Notes under the pieces: model-generated
Databases searched by the model: none
Told to the model about the DNA's origin: nothing
Seen by the model: the letters and a program-made list of their open reading frames with translations, nothing else
Translations under genes and position numbers: made by a program
Shown here: positions 56,712 through 64,000 of the stretch, piece by piece
How the letters are laid out: every line of letters starts with the position of its first letter
Numbering within the stretch: the first letter of the stretch is position 1
Origin: Lacticigenium naphthae DSM 19658
Lineage (GTDB): Bacteria; Bacillota; Bacilli; Lactobacillales; Carnobacteriaceae_A
NCBI RefSeq assembly: GCF_000425865.1
Contig: NZ_AUEG01000001.1
Location: 248,001-312,000 of the forward strand
Direction of reading: 5' to 3'
Length of the DNA stretch: 64,000 bases

Positions 56712-57161
56712 TTATATAAAGGCAATTATTCTTCTTTGCATGTATAAAGCCTCTTCTTCGCCTTTACAGATAATCAATACAGTATCATCGCCGGAAATCG
56801 TACCAAACACTTCTTCATAATCTGCTGAATCAATGATTGCTCCCAATGCAAAAGCATTTCCAGGTTGTGTTTTGATCAGAACAAATTCTTTTTGAGTATC
56901 AATTGAAATAAAAGCATCTCTTAGCAGTCTTTCTAATTTACGTGCAGTATCGTAATTCATTTCTGGCGGGAGATTATATCTGTAACCACCTGACTTAGAA
57001 GGAACTTTTATCAATTGCAATTCTTTTATATCTCTTGATATCGTAGCTTGAGTGACCTCAATCCCTTTTTCCATTAGAATTCTCACTAGATCTTCTTGTT
57101 TTTCAATTATTTGTTCCTGAACGAGTTCTCTGATTAAGCTGTGCCGGTCTCTTTTATTCAT
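56712..57161 (-). CDS. argR: Arginine repressor ArgR/AhrC
   Basis: 149 residues. A winged-helix DNA-binding N-domain (about 1-70, with TQATISRDIKELQLIKVP) and a C-terminal oligomerisation and arginine-binding domain (GNAFALGAIIDSADYEEVFGTISGDDTVLIIC). It senses arginine and controls its synthesis and catabolism, though no arginine genes lie in this window. A candidate ARG box lies just upstream of the ATG, suggesting autoregulation. AGGAGGGG ribosome site. Adjacent to recN as in most Bacilli. Confidence 0.95.
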   Translation of the reverse strand: MNKRDRHSLIRELVQEQIIEKQEDLVRILMEKGIEVTQATISRDIKELQLIKVPSKSGGYRYNLPPEMNYDTARKLERLLRDAFISIDTQKEFVLIKTQPGNAFALGAIIDSADYEEVFGTISGDDTVLIICKGEEEALYMQRRIIAFI

Positions 57162-57178
57162 TTACAACCCCTCCTAAA

Positions 57179-57196
57179 GAAGCATAAATATACATA
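57179..57196 (-). promoter_or_regulatory. Candidate ARG box upstream of argR
   Basis: TATGTATATTTATGCTTC on the minus strand fits the ArgR operator shape (WNTGAATWWWWATTCANW) at most positions. It lies 18-35 bases before the argR ATG and just after a possible -10 TATACT. Confidence 0.45.
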
Positions 57197-57248
57197 TCTT
57201 TTCTTTAGTATACTGCACAAAATTGTATAAAAAAAGAATTATAGCTTA

Positions 57249-58061
57249 TTATTTTACACTTTGAGCAGATTTTACTGTTGCTTCAATATTAACTGATTCA
57301 GATATCTCCCCTATTGTTTCTTTGGATAATATCAAGTGCATTAAAAATTCCTTGTTTCCTTTTCCACCACTTATTGGAGAAACAGTCAAATCCATCACAT
57401 CATAACCTTCATGGGTTGCAAATTGAATTATATTTTCTAAAACTTCTTTATGGACATCACGATCCGTAACAATACCTTTATCTCCAACTTTTTCTCTGTT
57501 TGCTTCAAATTGAGGTTTTACAAGTGCAATTACATGTCCGTTCCGTTCCAATATCTTAGAGAGAACAGGAAGGATTTTTTTTAGAGAAATAAATGAAACA
57601 TCGATCGTTGCTACACTAGGTTTTCCGTATATAAAATCGTTTGCCGTAGAATTCCTGAAATTTGTTTGTTCCATTACTATTACTTTAGGATTATTTCTTA
57701 ACTTCCAATCCAATTGGTTCGTTCCAACATCTAATGCATAGCTCAATTTTGCTCCATATTGTAAAGCTGCATCAGTAAATCCCCCAGTTGAAGAACCAAT
57801 ATCGAGAACAATTTTATTTTTTACTGTGAAATCGAATATTTCTAGAGCTTTTTCTAACTTATAGCCTCCACGGCTAACATATTTCTTGTGTATTCCTTTT
57901 ACGTATAAATCTGTATTCACTGGAAAATAGTCTCCAGCTTTGTCAACACGGATTTCTTTCGATGTAAAAACTTTTCCAGTCATTATATAAGCTTGAGCTT
58001 TTTCAATTGTTTCTGCATACCCTTGTTCCACTAATAATTTGTCTGCTCGCTCTTTTTTCAT
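57249..58061 (-). CDS. tlyA: TlyA-family rRNA 2'-O-methyltransferase
   Basis: 270 residues: an N-terminal S4 RNA-binding domain (about 3-60, KKERADKLLVEQGYAETIEKA) and an FtsJ-like methyltransferase (VLDIGSSTGGFTDAALQYGA, YALDVGTNQLDW, FISLKKILP, ALVKPQFEA). TlyA methylates ribose of 16S and 23S rRNA in mycobacteria; the exact target in Firmicutes is not certain. In B. subtilis the gene (yqxC) sits between ispA/dxs and ahrC, as here. 5-bp gap to ispA. Confidence 0.94.
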   Translation of the reverse strand: MKKERADKLLVEQGYAETIEKAQAYIMTGKVFTSKEIRVDKAGDYFPVNTDLYVKGIHKKYVSRGGYKLEKALEIFDFTVKNKIVLDIGSSTGGFTDAALQYGAKLSYALDVGTNQLDWKLRNNPKVIVMEQTNFRNSTANDFIYGKPSVATIDVSFISLKKILPVLSKILERNGHVIALVKPQFEANREKVGDKGIVTDRDVHKEVLENIIQFATHEGYDVMDLTVSPISGGKGNKEFLMHLILSKETIGEISESVNIEATVKSAQSVK

Positions 58062-58066
58062 TTATT

Positions 58067-58972
58067 CTACCTGCCTATCTCTAAATCATTTATAAAAGAC
58101 AAAATCCCTTTGGAATTAAAAAATAGGTTGTTTTTATTTAGATACATAGAAAGTTCCTGCACAAGTATTTTGGCATCATTCATTTGATTTGCATATGATT
58201 TATACGCATTCTCTATTCCCAATAGACTTGGATAAGTGTTTTTTTCTCTCTTAATATCCGAACCAGCTGGTTTGCCTAATGTCTCTGTTGTTTCCACACG
58301 ATCTAGGATATCATCTCTTATTTGATAAGCTAACCCTATTTTATCTGCAATTTCGCCTAGTATAGTTATGACCTTTTTATCTTGTTTGGTCAAAATCCCA
58401 GCTGCTTGTAAAGCAAACCTCAATAATGCTCCAGTTTTTCTCAAATGGATCGATTCCAACTCCAACAACGTAATATTTTTATGCTCTGCTTCCATATCTG
58501 ATTGCTGGCCCCCAATCATGCCATTATGACCAGCCGCTTGAGCTAATAAAGTAATGAGCTCAATTTTAATTTTTGATTCATTTTGCGAATTCTTTCCAAT
58601 TATTTCAAATGCTTTTGTCAACAATGCATCACCAGCAAGAATTGCCGTTGATTCGTCAAACACTTTATGATTGGTGGGTTTCCCCCGTCTCAAATCATCA
58701 TCATCCATTGCTGGTAAATCATCGTGAATCAAAGAATAGGTATGCACTAATTCTAAAGCTATTGCAGAAGGATAACCATCTGCAATTGAGCCACCAAAAG
58801 ACTGGAGGGTCAATAAAAGCAATAAAGGTCGGAGCCTCTTTCCACCTGCTTCAAGAGAATAGCGCATAGAGGCTTCTAAAGTGGCTTGGTTTCCGAAGTC
58901 GGCTGTGAGTTCGTTCATCATTTTAATTTCGAATTTTTTGAGTTCCTGATTTGCAAAATATTCAAAAGCCAT
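58067..58972 (-). CDS. ispA: Farnesyl/geranylgeranyl diphosphate synthase IspA
   Basis: 301 residues, polyprenyl synthase. First Asp-rich motif DDLPAMDDDDLRRGKPT and second DDILD both present, with GGKRLRPLLL at the N-terminus. It condenses IPP with DMAPP to C15/C20 diphosphate for undecaprenol and quinones. Its ATG is coupled to the end of xseB. There is no dxs next to it, in line with a mevalonate-using lactic-acid bacterium. Confidence 0.96.
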   Translation of the reverse strand: MAFEYFANQELKKFEIKMMNELTADFGNQATLEASMRYSLEAGGKRLRPLLLLLTLQSFGGSIADGYPSAIALELVHTYSLIHDDLPAMDDDDLRRGKPTNHKVFDESTAILAGDALLTKAFEIIGKNSQNESKIKIELITLLAQAAGHNGMIGGQQSDMEAEHKNITLLELESIHLRKTGALLRFALQAAGILTKQDKKVITILGEIADKIGLAYQIRDDILDRVETTETLGKPAGSDIKREKNTYPSLLGIENAYKSYANQMNDAKILVQELSMYLNKNNLFFNSKGILSFINDLEIGR

Positions 58973-58973
58973 T

Positions 58974-59222
58974 TTATTCTCCTTGTAAATCTTTAGTTTC
59001 TAATTCATTTTCGAAAATTATTTCTTCTCCGTTTTCATCTACAATCTTTGTGAGAGTTTCTTCTGCGTCTTGTAATGTTTTCTTTAGTTTTTTACTTAAG
59101 GTAATGCCTTTTTTAAAGCTATCTAACGCTTCTTCTAAAGGAATATCTCCCCTTTCTAAGTTGTCAACGATCCCCTCTAGTTCATTTAATGAATCTTCAA
59201 ATTTCTTCTCTTTTTTAGTCAT
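58974..59222 (-). CDS. xseB: Exodeoxyribonuclease VII small subunit
   Basis: 82 residues from ATG 59222 (MTKKEKKFEDSLNELEGIVDNLERGDIPLEEALDSFKKG), the family signature of XseB. Paired helices bind the large subunit. GAGGGAAG is 7 bases upstream of the ATG; a longer ATG at 59270 has no ribosome site and would overlap xseA further. Overlaps xseA by 8 bp. Confidence 0.95.
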   Translation of the reverse strand: MTKKEKKFEDSLNELEGIVDNLERGDIPLEEALDSFKKGITLSKKLKKTLQDAEETLTKIVDENGEEIIFENELETKDLQGE

Positions 59223-60564
59223 TTCTCTTCCCTCTTTCAACTTTTGTAACTTGAGTTCCAACTTTTCCATTGAGTAAGTGGATAGCTACAGAATCTCCCT
59301 GTTCGACATCTTCGACAGATCGAACTACCTTCTGATCTTTTGTTACATAACTATAACCACGAGACATTATTTTTAATGGAGAAAGATGATCTAATGATTG
59401 AATAGTATAATTTGTTCGGTTATTTTTTTCTTTTAAATAATTTCTCATAAAATATATTAATTGTCTGTTTTTTTCATTGATATTTTCTCTATTTATTTCA
59501 ATATTGTTTTTGGGACTGCTATTTTTTAAACGCAATTGTAGCAAAGCTAACGATTGATTATTACTATTTAATTTTTCTCCAATCAATTGAACTGCTTTGT
59601 CCACTAATTGATCAATATTTTGATTATAAGTTTCATATAAACGTTCGGGCTGTTTAAAAATGTAAGATTTTCTGATCGTTCTTAATCTTTCCTTTAGTCT
59701 TTCTATTTTATTGAAATAAGCTTTCCCTGCACGCAATTCTAACTGTTTGATCTTTAAAATTTCTTCATTCAGAATAGGAACAGCCAGTTCTGCTGCCGCT
59801 GTTGGAGTGGCAGCTCTAATATCAGCAGCTAAATCCGCTAAGGTCGTGTCCGTTTCATGACCAACAGACGATATTACTGGAATATCTACTTGGGCTATTG
59901 CACGTGCAACTATTTCTTCATTAAAAGGAAATAGATCTTCAAAAGAACCCCCACCCCTTGCTATTATAAGGGTATCGAACGAATTAGTCTCTGCTACTGA
60001 AATCACATTTTTTGCAATCGATTTTGCAGCTTTTTCACCTTGAACATACGTAGGATAAATAACTAACTGAACAATGGGGTATCTCCTTTTTACAGTAGTA
60101 ATGATGTCTCTTATAACAGCCCCACTTGGACTAGTTATTATAGCAATTCGCTTTGGATGGTATGGTAAAGGTTTTTTTGGTAGAGAAAACAATCCTTCTT
60201 TTTGCAACTTGTTTTTTGTTTCTTCATAAGCTTGAAATAATTGGCCAATACCATCTGGTTCCATATGTTCAATATAAATTTGATAGTTCCCAGTTTTTTC
60301 ATACACGGAGATCCTTCCAATTACTAGAACTTTCATGCCTTCTTCTGGAGTAAACCGCATTTTTTTAAATGCGGTTTGAAACATAACTGCTGAAATTTTA
60401 GCTTTTTCATCTTTCAAACTAAAATATTGATGGCTGTTTGGTCTATTTCTCTTAAAATTGGAAATTTCCCCAGTTAAGTAAACTCTTTCCAAGTAAGGAT
60501 CTTTATCAAATTTGTACCGTATATATTGGCTCAATGCTGTTACGGTCAAATAAGTCGGCTGCAT
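59215..60564 (-). CDS. xseA: Exodeoxyribonuclease VII large subunit
   Basis: 449 residues. N-terminal OB domain (about 1-100, VTALSQYIRYKFDKDPYLERVYLTGEISNFKR), then a nuclease domain (ITSPSGAVIRDIITTVKRRYP, IARGGGSFEDLFPFNEE, DIPVISSVGHETDTTLADLAADIRAATPTAAAEL) and a coiled coil (about 265-400). With XseB it degrades single-stranded DNA to oligonucleotides. Own extended -10 promoter after a terminator downstream of nusB, so xseA starts a new transcript. Confidence 0.97.
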   Translation of the reverse strand: MQPTYLTVTALSQYIRYKFDKDPYLERVYLTGEISNFKRNRPNSHQYFSLKDEKAKISAVMFQTAFKKMRFTPEEGMKVLVIGRISVYEKTGNYQIYIEHMEPDGIGQLFQAYEETKNKLQKEGLFSLPKKPLPYHPKRIAIITSPSGAVIRDIITTVKRRYPIVQLVIYPTYVQGEKAAKSIAKNVISVAETNSFDTLIIARGGGSFEDLFPFNEEIVARAIAQVDIPVISSVGHETDTTLADLAADIRAATPTAAAELAVPILNEEILKIKQLELRAGKAYFNKIERLKERLRTIRKSYIFKQPERLYETYNQNIDQLVDKAVQLIGEKLNSNNQSLALLQLRLKNSSPKNNIEINRENINEKNRQLIYFMRNYLKEKNNRTNYTIQSLDHLSPLKIMSRGYSYVTKDQKVVRSVEDVEQGDSVAIHLLNGKVGTQVTKVERGKRND

Positions 60565-60590
60565 TCATGCACATCCTTTCTACACTGATT

Positions 60591-60599
60591 AGTTTAGCA
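60591..60599 (-). promoter_or_regulatory. Extended -10 promoter of xseA-xseB-ispA-tlyA
   Basis: TGC followed by TAAACT about 27 bp before the xseA ATG; no strong -35. Confidence 0.55.
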
Positions 60600-60666
60600 T
60601 AATTAATAGATTTTCGTACATGTCATTTTGTTTACCATTATTATTTATTTCATATCAACTACTATA

Positions 60667-60699
60667 TAAAAAAGGACTGAATGGTATCAGCCCTTTTTC
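60667..60699 (-). terminator. Terminator after nusB
   Basis: AAAAAGGGCTGA pairs with TTCAGTCCTTTTT around a short loop; T run on the minus strand. It ends the pepP-efp-asp23-nusB transcript. Confidence 0.85.
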
Positions 60700-60731
60700 A
60701 CGAAAAAAATATCAAGATTCAATACTAGTTT

Positions 60732-61160
60732 CTAATATTCTTTTTTTTCTGATTCAGCAATTGAAGAAAGAACACCGTTAATAAACTTACTCGATTTTTC
60801 ATCACTATATAACTTTGCTAGTTCAATTGCTTCATTCATCGCAACATTGTCAGGAACATCTTCACTCATTAATAATTCATAAGTAGCTAAACGTATTAAC
60901 TGTAAATCTGTCCTAGGCAACCGAGTGATTGACCAATGTTCTAAATGTTTTGAAATAATAGCATCCAAATCAACTTGTCTGTCAAGTACTCCTTGAACCA
61001 ATTGATTTAAGTAATCTGGTATATCAATATCTTCAACTTCCGTTTCTTCACTATTCAATGCATATTCAATGGCTTCTTCTATGCTTAGGTCTCCATGCGA
61101 AGAAATCTGAAACAATGCTTGTAGTGCTTTCTCTCTTATAAATCTTCTTGATACTTTCAC
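60732..61160 (-). CDS. nusB: Transcription antitermination factor NusB
   Basis: 142 residues. Start of the family signature RRFIREKALQALFQI is followed by helices ending in NEAIELAKLYSDEKSSKFINGVLSSI. NusB binds boxA with S10 and prevents premature termination of rRNA transcription. GTG 61160 lies one base after the asp23 stop and 9 bases after GAGG; an in-frame ATG further upstream (61169) is also possible but abuts the ribosome site. Coupled to asp23, as in Firmicutes (yqhY-nusB). Confidence 0.93.
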   Translation of the reverse strand: MKVSRRFIREKALQALFQISSHGDLSIEEAIEYALNSEETEVEDIDIPDYLNQLVQGVLDRQVDLDAIISKHLEHWSITRLPRTDLQLIRLATYELLMSEDVPDNVAMNEAIELAKLYSDEKSSKFINGVLSSIAESEKKEY

Positions 61161-61161
61161 T

Positions 61162-61581
61162 TTATTCATCCTCATCGTCTTCAAGATTTAATAAATCTTG
61201 TAAATCTAACTTGTCAGGAACTATGCCAGCAATGTGAATATTCACTTCAGACAAGTCTATATCAGTCATATAGTAAACCTGTTCTTTTATTTTTTGTTGA
61301 ATTTCCATTGCTACTTCTGGTACATTCACACCATATTTGAAATAAGTATAGACATCGATCACTAACCCATTTTCTGTCGAGGAAAGATGAACACCTTTTT
61401 TATGGCTTTTTTTTCCGAATAATTCTGTGACACCAGTAGCTATTCTTCCTTGCATTGCATAAACTCCATCTACTTCATTAACTGCAATTCCTGAAATCAC
61501 CTCAAGAACTTCTGGAGCCACTTCAATTTCTCCATAAGGATTTTGATGCTCTGAATAATTTTTCAATTTATCTTCGGCCAT
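61162..61581 (-). CDS. Asp23/Gls24-family protein (YqhY-like)
   Basis: 139 residues with the Asp23 fold: IEVAPEVLEVISGIAVNEVDGVYAM, KGVHLSSTENGLVIDVYTYFKYGVNVPEVAMEIQQKIKEQVYYMT and VNIHIAGIVPD. Ends in an acidic tail (LEDDEDE). B. subtilis YqhY lies at the same place before nusB, and its loss disturbs fatty-acid synthesis (acetyl-CoA carboxylase). The accBC genes that usually precede it are absent here, so the function need not be linked to them. Confidence 0.92.
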   Translation of the reverse strand: MAEDKLKNYSEHQNPYGEIEVAPEVLEVISGIAVNEVDGVYAMQGRIATGVTELFGKKSHKKGVHLSSTENGLVIDVYTYFKYGVNVPEVAMEIQQKIKEQVYYMTDIDLSEVNIHIAGIVPDKLDLQDLLNLEDDEDE

Positions 61582-61617
61582 TTTAATTCCTCCTTATAAC
61601 CCAATTCACTCATGAAA

Positions 61618-62175
61618 TTAAGCTCTCGATACATAAGAGCGGTCTTCTGTATTAACAATCAGCATGTCATCTTTATTTACAAAGAAAGGGACGTTAACTA
61701 CAGCTCCAGTTTCTAGAACGGCTGGTTTGGTTCCCCCAGATGATGTATCTCCTCGTATACCTGGCTCTGTTTCTGCAACTTTCAATTCAACCGTATTGGG
61801 TAAATCCACACCTAACATTTCGGAATCGTACATGATAATTTGAACTTCCATATTTTCCTTCATGAACAATAATTCGTCTTGAATTTGTTCACCCGGTATT
61901 TCAATTTGTTCATAGTTATCTGTGTCCATAAATACATGCGAACCGCCATCAGCATATAAATACTGCATACGTCGGTTATTTATTTGAGCTTTTGCTACTT
62001 TTTCACCAGCTCGGAATGTTTTTTCTTGAACCGCGCCAGTACGTAAATTTTTCAACTTTGAACGAACAAAGGCCGCTCCTTTACCTGGTTTCACATGTTG
62101 GAAATCTACTACTTTCCATAAATTCCCATCTACTTCAATAGTCAGTCCCTTTTTAAAATCATTTACTGATATCAT
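61618..62175 (-). CDS. efp: Elongation factor P
   Basis: 185 residues, three beta-barrel domains. The modified lysine is Lys32 in the loop [10 protein letters not shown] (domain I). Domain III ends with [24 protein letters not shown] helps the ribosome pass polyproline stretches. Bacillus-type EF-P is modified with 5-aminopentanol at this Lys, with YmfI (40303-41028) finishing the modification. ATG 62175 has AAGGGGG upstream. Confidence 0.97.
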   Translation of the reverse strand: MISVNDFKKGLTIEVDGNLWKVVDFQHVKPGKGAAFVRSKLKNLRTGAVQEKTFRAGEKVAKAQINNRRMQYLYADGGSHVFMDTDNYEQIEIPGEQIQDELLFMKENMEVQIIMYDSEMLGVDLPNTVELKVAETEPGIRGDTSSGGTKPAVLETGAVVNVPFFVNKDDMLIVNTEDRSYVSRA

Positions 62176-62255
62176 TATTTGTCCCCCTTCGAACCTCTTC
62201 AATATTAGTCTACCATTTTTTTTTAAAAAAATCTGTTAGTAAAATTTTTTTCTTC

Positions 62256-63317
62256 TTACAGAATGATTAATTCTTTGGATAAGGTCATCAGGTTTTGATT
62301 CCCTGATTCAGTAATAAGTAAATCATCTTCGATTCTTACTCCGCCTAAACCAGGTATATAAATTCCCGGTTCATCGGTGATTACATTTCCGGGAACAAAT
62401 TTTTTGTCACTTTTAGAAGAAACAGCCGGACCTTCATGCACTTCCAAGCCTATTCCATGACCTGTCGAATGTCCGAAATGTTCACCGTAACCCTCTTCAC
62501 TTATATAGCCTCTTGATACTGCATCCAATTCTGCTCCAGTCATTCCTGGTTTGGCCGCTTCCAAGACTTTCAACTGTGCCTTACGGACAATAGCATAAAT
62601 CTTCTTCAATTCTTCTCCCGGATCACCTAAGGCAAATGTTCTTGTCATATCCGATACATATCCTTTATAGTAACAACCAAAATCAATTGTTATCATTTCG
62701 CCCTTCTGAACACGTTTTTCGCTAGCTACTCCATGAGGCATGGCTGAACGAACACCACTAGCAACAATCGTATCAAACGATACGCCAGTTGCCCCTTGTT
62801 TACGCATATAAAAATCCAATTCATTGGCGATCTCAATCTCAGTCATCCCAGGTTTTATGAAATCTAAAATATATTCGTAGGCGGCTTCGGTAATTTCTAT
62901 AGCTCTCTTAATTAGTTCTATTTCTTTTGGTTCTTTTATTTCCCGAAAATCCTCGATCAAGCCAGATGCTGAAATCAATTCACTATCAACAAGATCTTCT
63001 AGATTATCATAAGTAGATACTGTCACATGTTTTTCTTCAAATCCTAATTTTTCAATGGATTCTTTTTCACAAATATTGGCAACCTCGGCAAGTATATCTC
63101 CTTTATTTTCAATAATCGAAAAATTTTTAGCTTGTTCGCCAGCTTGCTCTGTGTACCGGAAATCAGTTACAAAATAAGCGGTATCTTTTGTTATCACACT
63201 CAATCCTGTTGTTCCTGTGAAATTTGATACATAACGTAAATTATACGGACTTGTAACGAGTATGGCATCTAATTTTCTTTCAACTAATTTTTCTTGAATT
63301 TTTTTTACACGTGACAT
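62256..63317 (-). CDS. pepP: Xaa-Pro aminopeptidase-like M24 peptidase (YqhT)
   Basis: 353 residues. A creatinase-like N-domain (about 1-125) and a metal-dependent M24 pita-bread domain (ITIDFGCYYKGYVSDMTRTF, GHSTGHGIGLEVHEGP, TDEPGIYIPGLGGVRIED) with all five metal ligands. It removes N-terminal residues before proline. ATG 63317 has AGGGGTGG upstream; the longer ATG at 63344 has none. In the efp operon, as in B. subtilis (yqhT-efp). Confidence 0.93.
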   Translation of the reverse strand: MSRVKKIQEKLVERKLDAILVTSPYNLRYVSNFTGTTGLSVITKDTAYFVTDFRYTEQAGEQAKNFSIIENKGDILAEVANICEKESIEKLGFEEKHVTVSTYDNLEDLVDSELISASGLIEDFREIKEPKEIELIKRAIEITEAAYEYILDFIKPGMTEIEIANELDFYMRKQGATGVSFDTIVASGVRSAMPHGVASEKRVQKGEMITIDFGCYYKGYVSDMTRTFALGDPGEELKKIYAIVRKAQLKVLEAAKPGMTGAELDAVSRGYISEEGYGEHFGHSTGHGIGLEVHEGPAVSSKSDKKFVPGNVITDEPGIYIPGLGGVRIEDDLLITESGNQNLMTLSKELIIL

Positions 63318-63455
63318 TTTTCCACCCCTATACCTAATTTTCACTTATACAAAATCTCTTCACTTTATTATAACAAAGTACTTATGAAAAGAAAATGAAA
63401 GGAAGACAAACTACCATTTTATTCAATGAAAAAGAAGTGGGCTATTTTTAAAAAT

Positions 63456-63492
63456 AATAAAAAACCAAGGGAAATATACTATCCTTGGTTGG
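63456..63492 (-). terminator. Terminator after the comG operon
   Basis: AACCAAGG and CCTTGGTT pair around a loop of about 12 bases; T run on the minus strand. It lies 60 bp after comGG. I see nothing else in the gap to pepP. Confidence 0.75.
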
Positions 63493-63548
63493 TAAAATTA
63501 TGCACTCTAATGACTTTTAGTTTGTTCGTACGTTTAGCACTATTATTT

Positions 63549-63884
63549 CTATTGATTTAAGCCTATACCTTCATTAAATTGATAGGTTTCACCTGAGTCT
63601 AATACTGCTGTGTAACAGAATATGTTCCTTTTCCCATCTTTAAAGACTTCTACTTCTCCTTCTTCAAATGTAAAAATTATGTCTTTCCAATCATCGGAAG
63701 AATCCCCTTTATTAATTTCAACCCGGGATAAATTGATCATAGTTTTTAGCGTATAGGATTCTATTATCATATTTTGTGTGACCTGCTGATTTTTATAGTT
63801 ATAGGTTCCAGCCAAAACTAACTGAATAACGACAAACAGAAGAAGCAAAACTGAAATGAGAATACTTCCTTTGTCCTCATTCAT
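63549..63884 (-). CDS. comGG: Probable competence minor pilin ComGG
   Basis: 111 residues. One N-terminal hydrophobic helix (about 8-26, ILISVLLLLFVVIQLVLAGTYN) without a clear prepilin-peptidase site (KGS before the helix), followed by an about 80-residue polar part. Position after comGF and before the operon terminator fits ComGG, a minor pseudopilin of the DNA-uptake pilus. Assignment rests mostly on position and topology. The ATG overlaps the comGF stop (ATGA). Confidence 0.65.
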   Translation of the reverse strand: MNEDKGSILISVLLLLFVVIQLVLAGTYNYKNQQVTQNMIIESYTLKTMINLSRVEINKGDSSDDWKDIIFTFEEGEVEVFKDGKRNIFCYTAVLDSGETYQFNEGIGLNQ

Positions 63885-64000
63885 CGATCATTTCCTGCAT
63901 TGTATAAGAATAAAGGAGTGCCGTGTACGAATTTTGATCTGCTAATTTCACCCTCAAAAACATATTACTGTTCTCTTGATAAAAACGGCATTCCTTCACA
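63877..64000 (-). CDS. comGF: ComGF-like minor pseudopilin, C-terminal end (cut by window edge)
   Basis: The last 40 codons run in from the edge: VKECRFYQENSNMFLRVKLADQNSYTALLY and end in TMQEMIDE. The pattern of strand residues, and the position directly before comGG, match the C-terminus of ComGF. The TGA (63877-63879) overlaps the comGG start. The N-terminal helix is outside the window, so the call is partial. Confidence 0.6.
   Translation of the reverse strand, partial: VKECRFYQENSNMFLRVKLADQNSYTALLYSYTMQEMIDE

Overview
The window is a gene-dense, AT-rich piece of a bacterial chromosome. It carries housekeeping genes in the order known from Bacilli. Several features point to a lactic-acid bacterium (Lactobacillales), most likely in or near the Carnobacteriaceae: LisRK/EtaRS-type two-component genes, a lipoprotein YidC beside acylphosphatase, a DUF4044 mini-protein, a mevalonate-style ispA locus with no dxs, and no sporulation genes. 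The family assignment is inference. No rRNA, tRNA, insertion sequence, prophage or CRISPR array was seen. Almost all genes lie on the minus strand; the plus-strand exceptions are the PepSY-like gene, hit-ytxH-prsA, acyP-yidC and the 41-residue DUF4044 gene.

Layout. 1-5.2 kb: truncated polA, then a pepA-ytpR-(SftA remnant)-murC operon. 5.3-9 kb: trmB and ytmP behind a structured leader, and the Ecs transporter ecsAB. 9.1-16.7 kb: hit, ytxH and prsA facing the yhaO-yhaN-yhaM nuclease operon, plus yheA. 16.7-22.5 kb: a class A PBP, nrnA, a YtoI-type regulator and dinB. 22.5-27.5 kb: comN, yajC, tgt, queA, ruvB, ruvA. 27.6-38.6 kb: msrB, a DUF937 gene, mutL, mutS, ymdB, rny, recA (with a LexA box) and cinA. 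38.7-41 kb: pgsA, rodZ and ymfI, followed by a gene-poor 670-bp gap where related genomes carry the M16 peptidases ymfF/ymfH. 41.7-46.7 kb: a nucleoside ABC transporter (bmpA-nupO-nupP-nupQ). 46.8-54.9 kb: ftsK/spoIIIE, acyP, yidC, a sensor kinase and regulator, gnd and the DUF4044 gene. 55-64 kb: recN-argR-tlyA-ispA-xseB-xseA, then nusB-asp23-efp-pepP, and the end of a comG operon.

Functional themes. DNA repair and recombination are dense (polA, yhaO/N, nrnA, dinB, ruvAB, mutSL, recA, recN, xseAB). RNA turnover is represented by yhaM, rny and nrnA. Protein secretion and envelope genes include ecsAB, prsA, yajC, yidC, the PBP, rodZ and pgsA. EF-P, and YmfI which in B. subtilis completes EF-P modification, are both present about 20 kb apart.

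No clearly new multi-gene system was found. The best leads are small: a 151-codon relic at the sftA position, a possible decayed M16 peptidase next to ymfI, a leader RNA or small RNA before ytmP, a hairpin between the Shine-Dalgarno and start codon of pepA, and candidate operators at ruvA, argR and bmpA. Start sites were chosen by ribosome-binding site. Several genes use GTG or TTG (ecsA, nrnA, nupO, bmpA, the histidine kinase, recN, probably nusB). All family assignments are from recognising motifs and gene order by eye.
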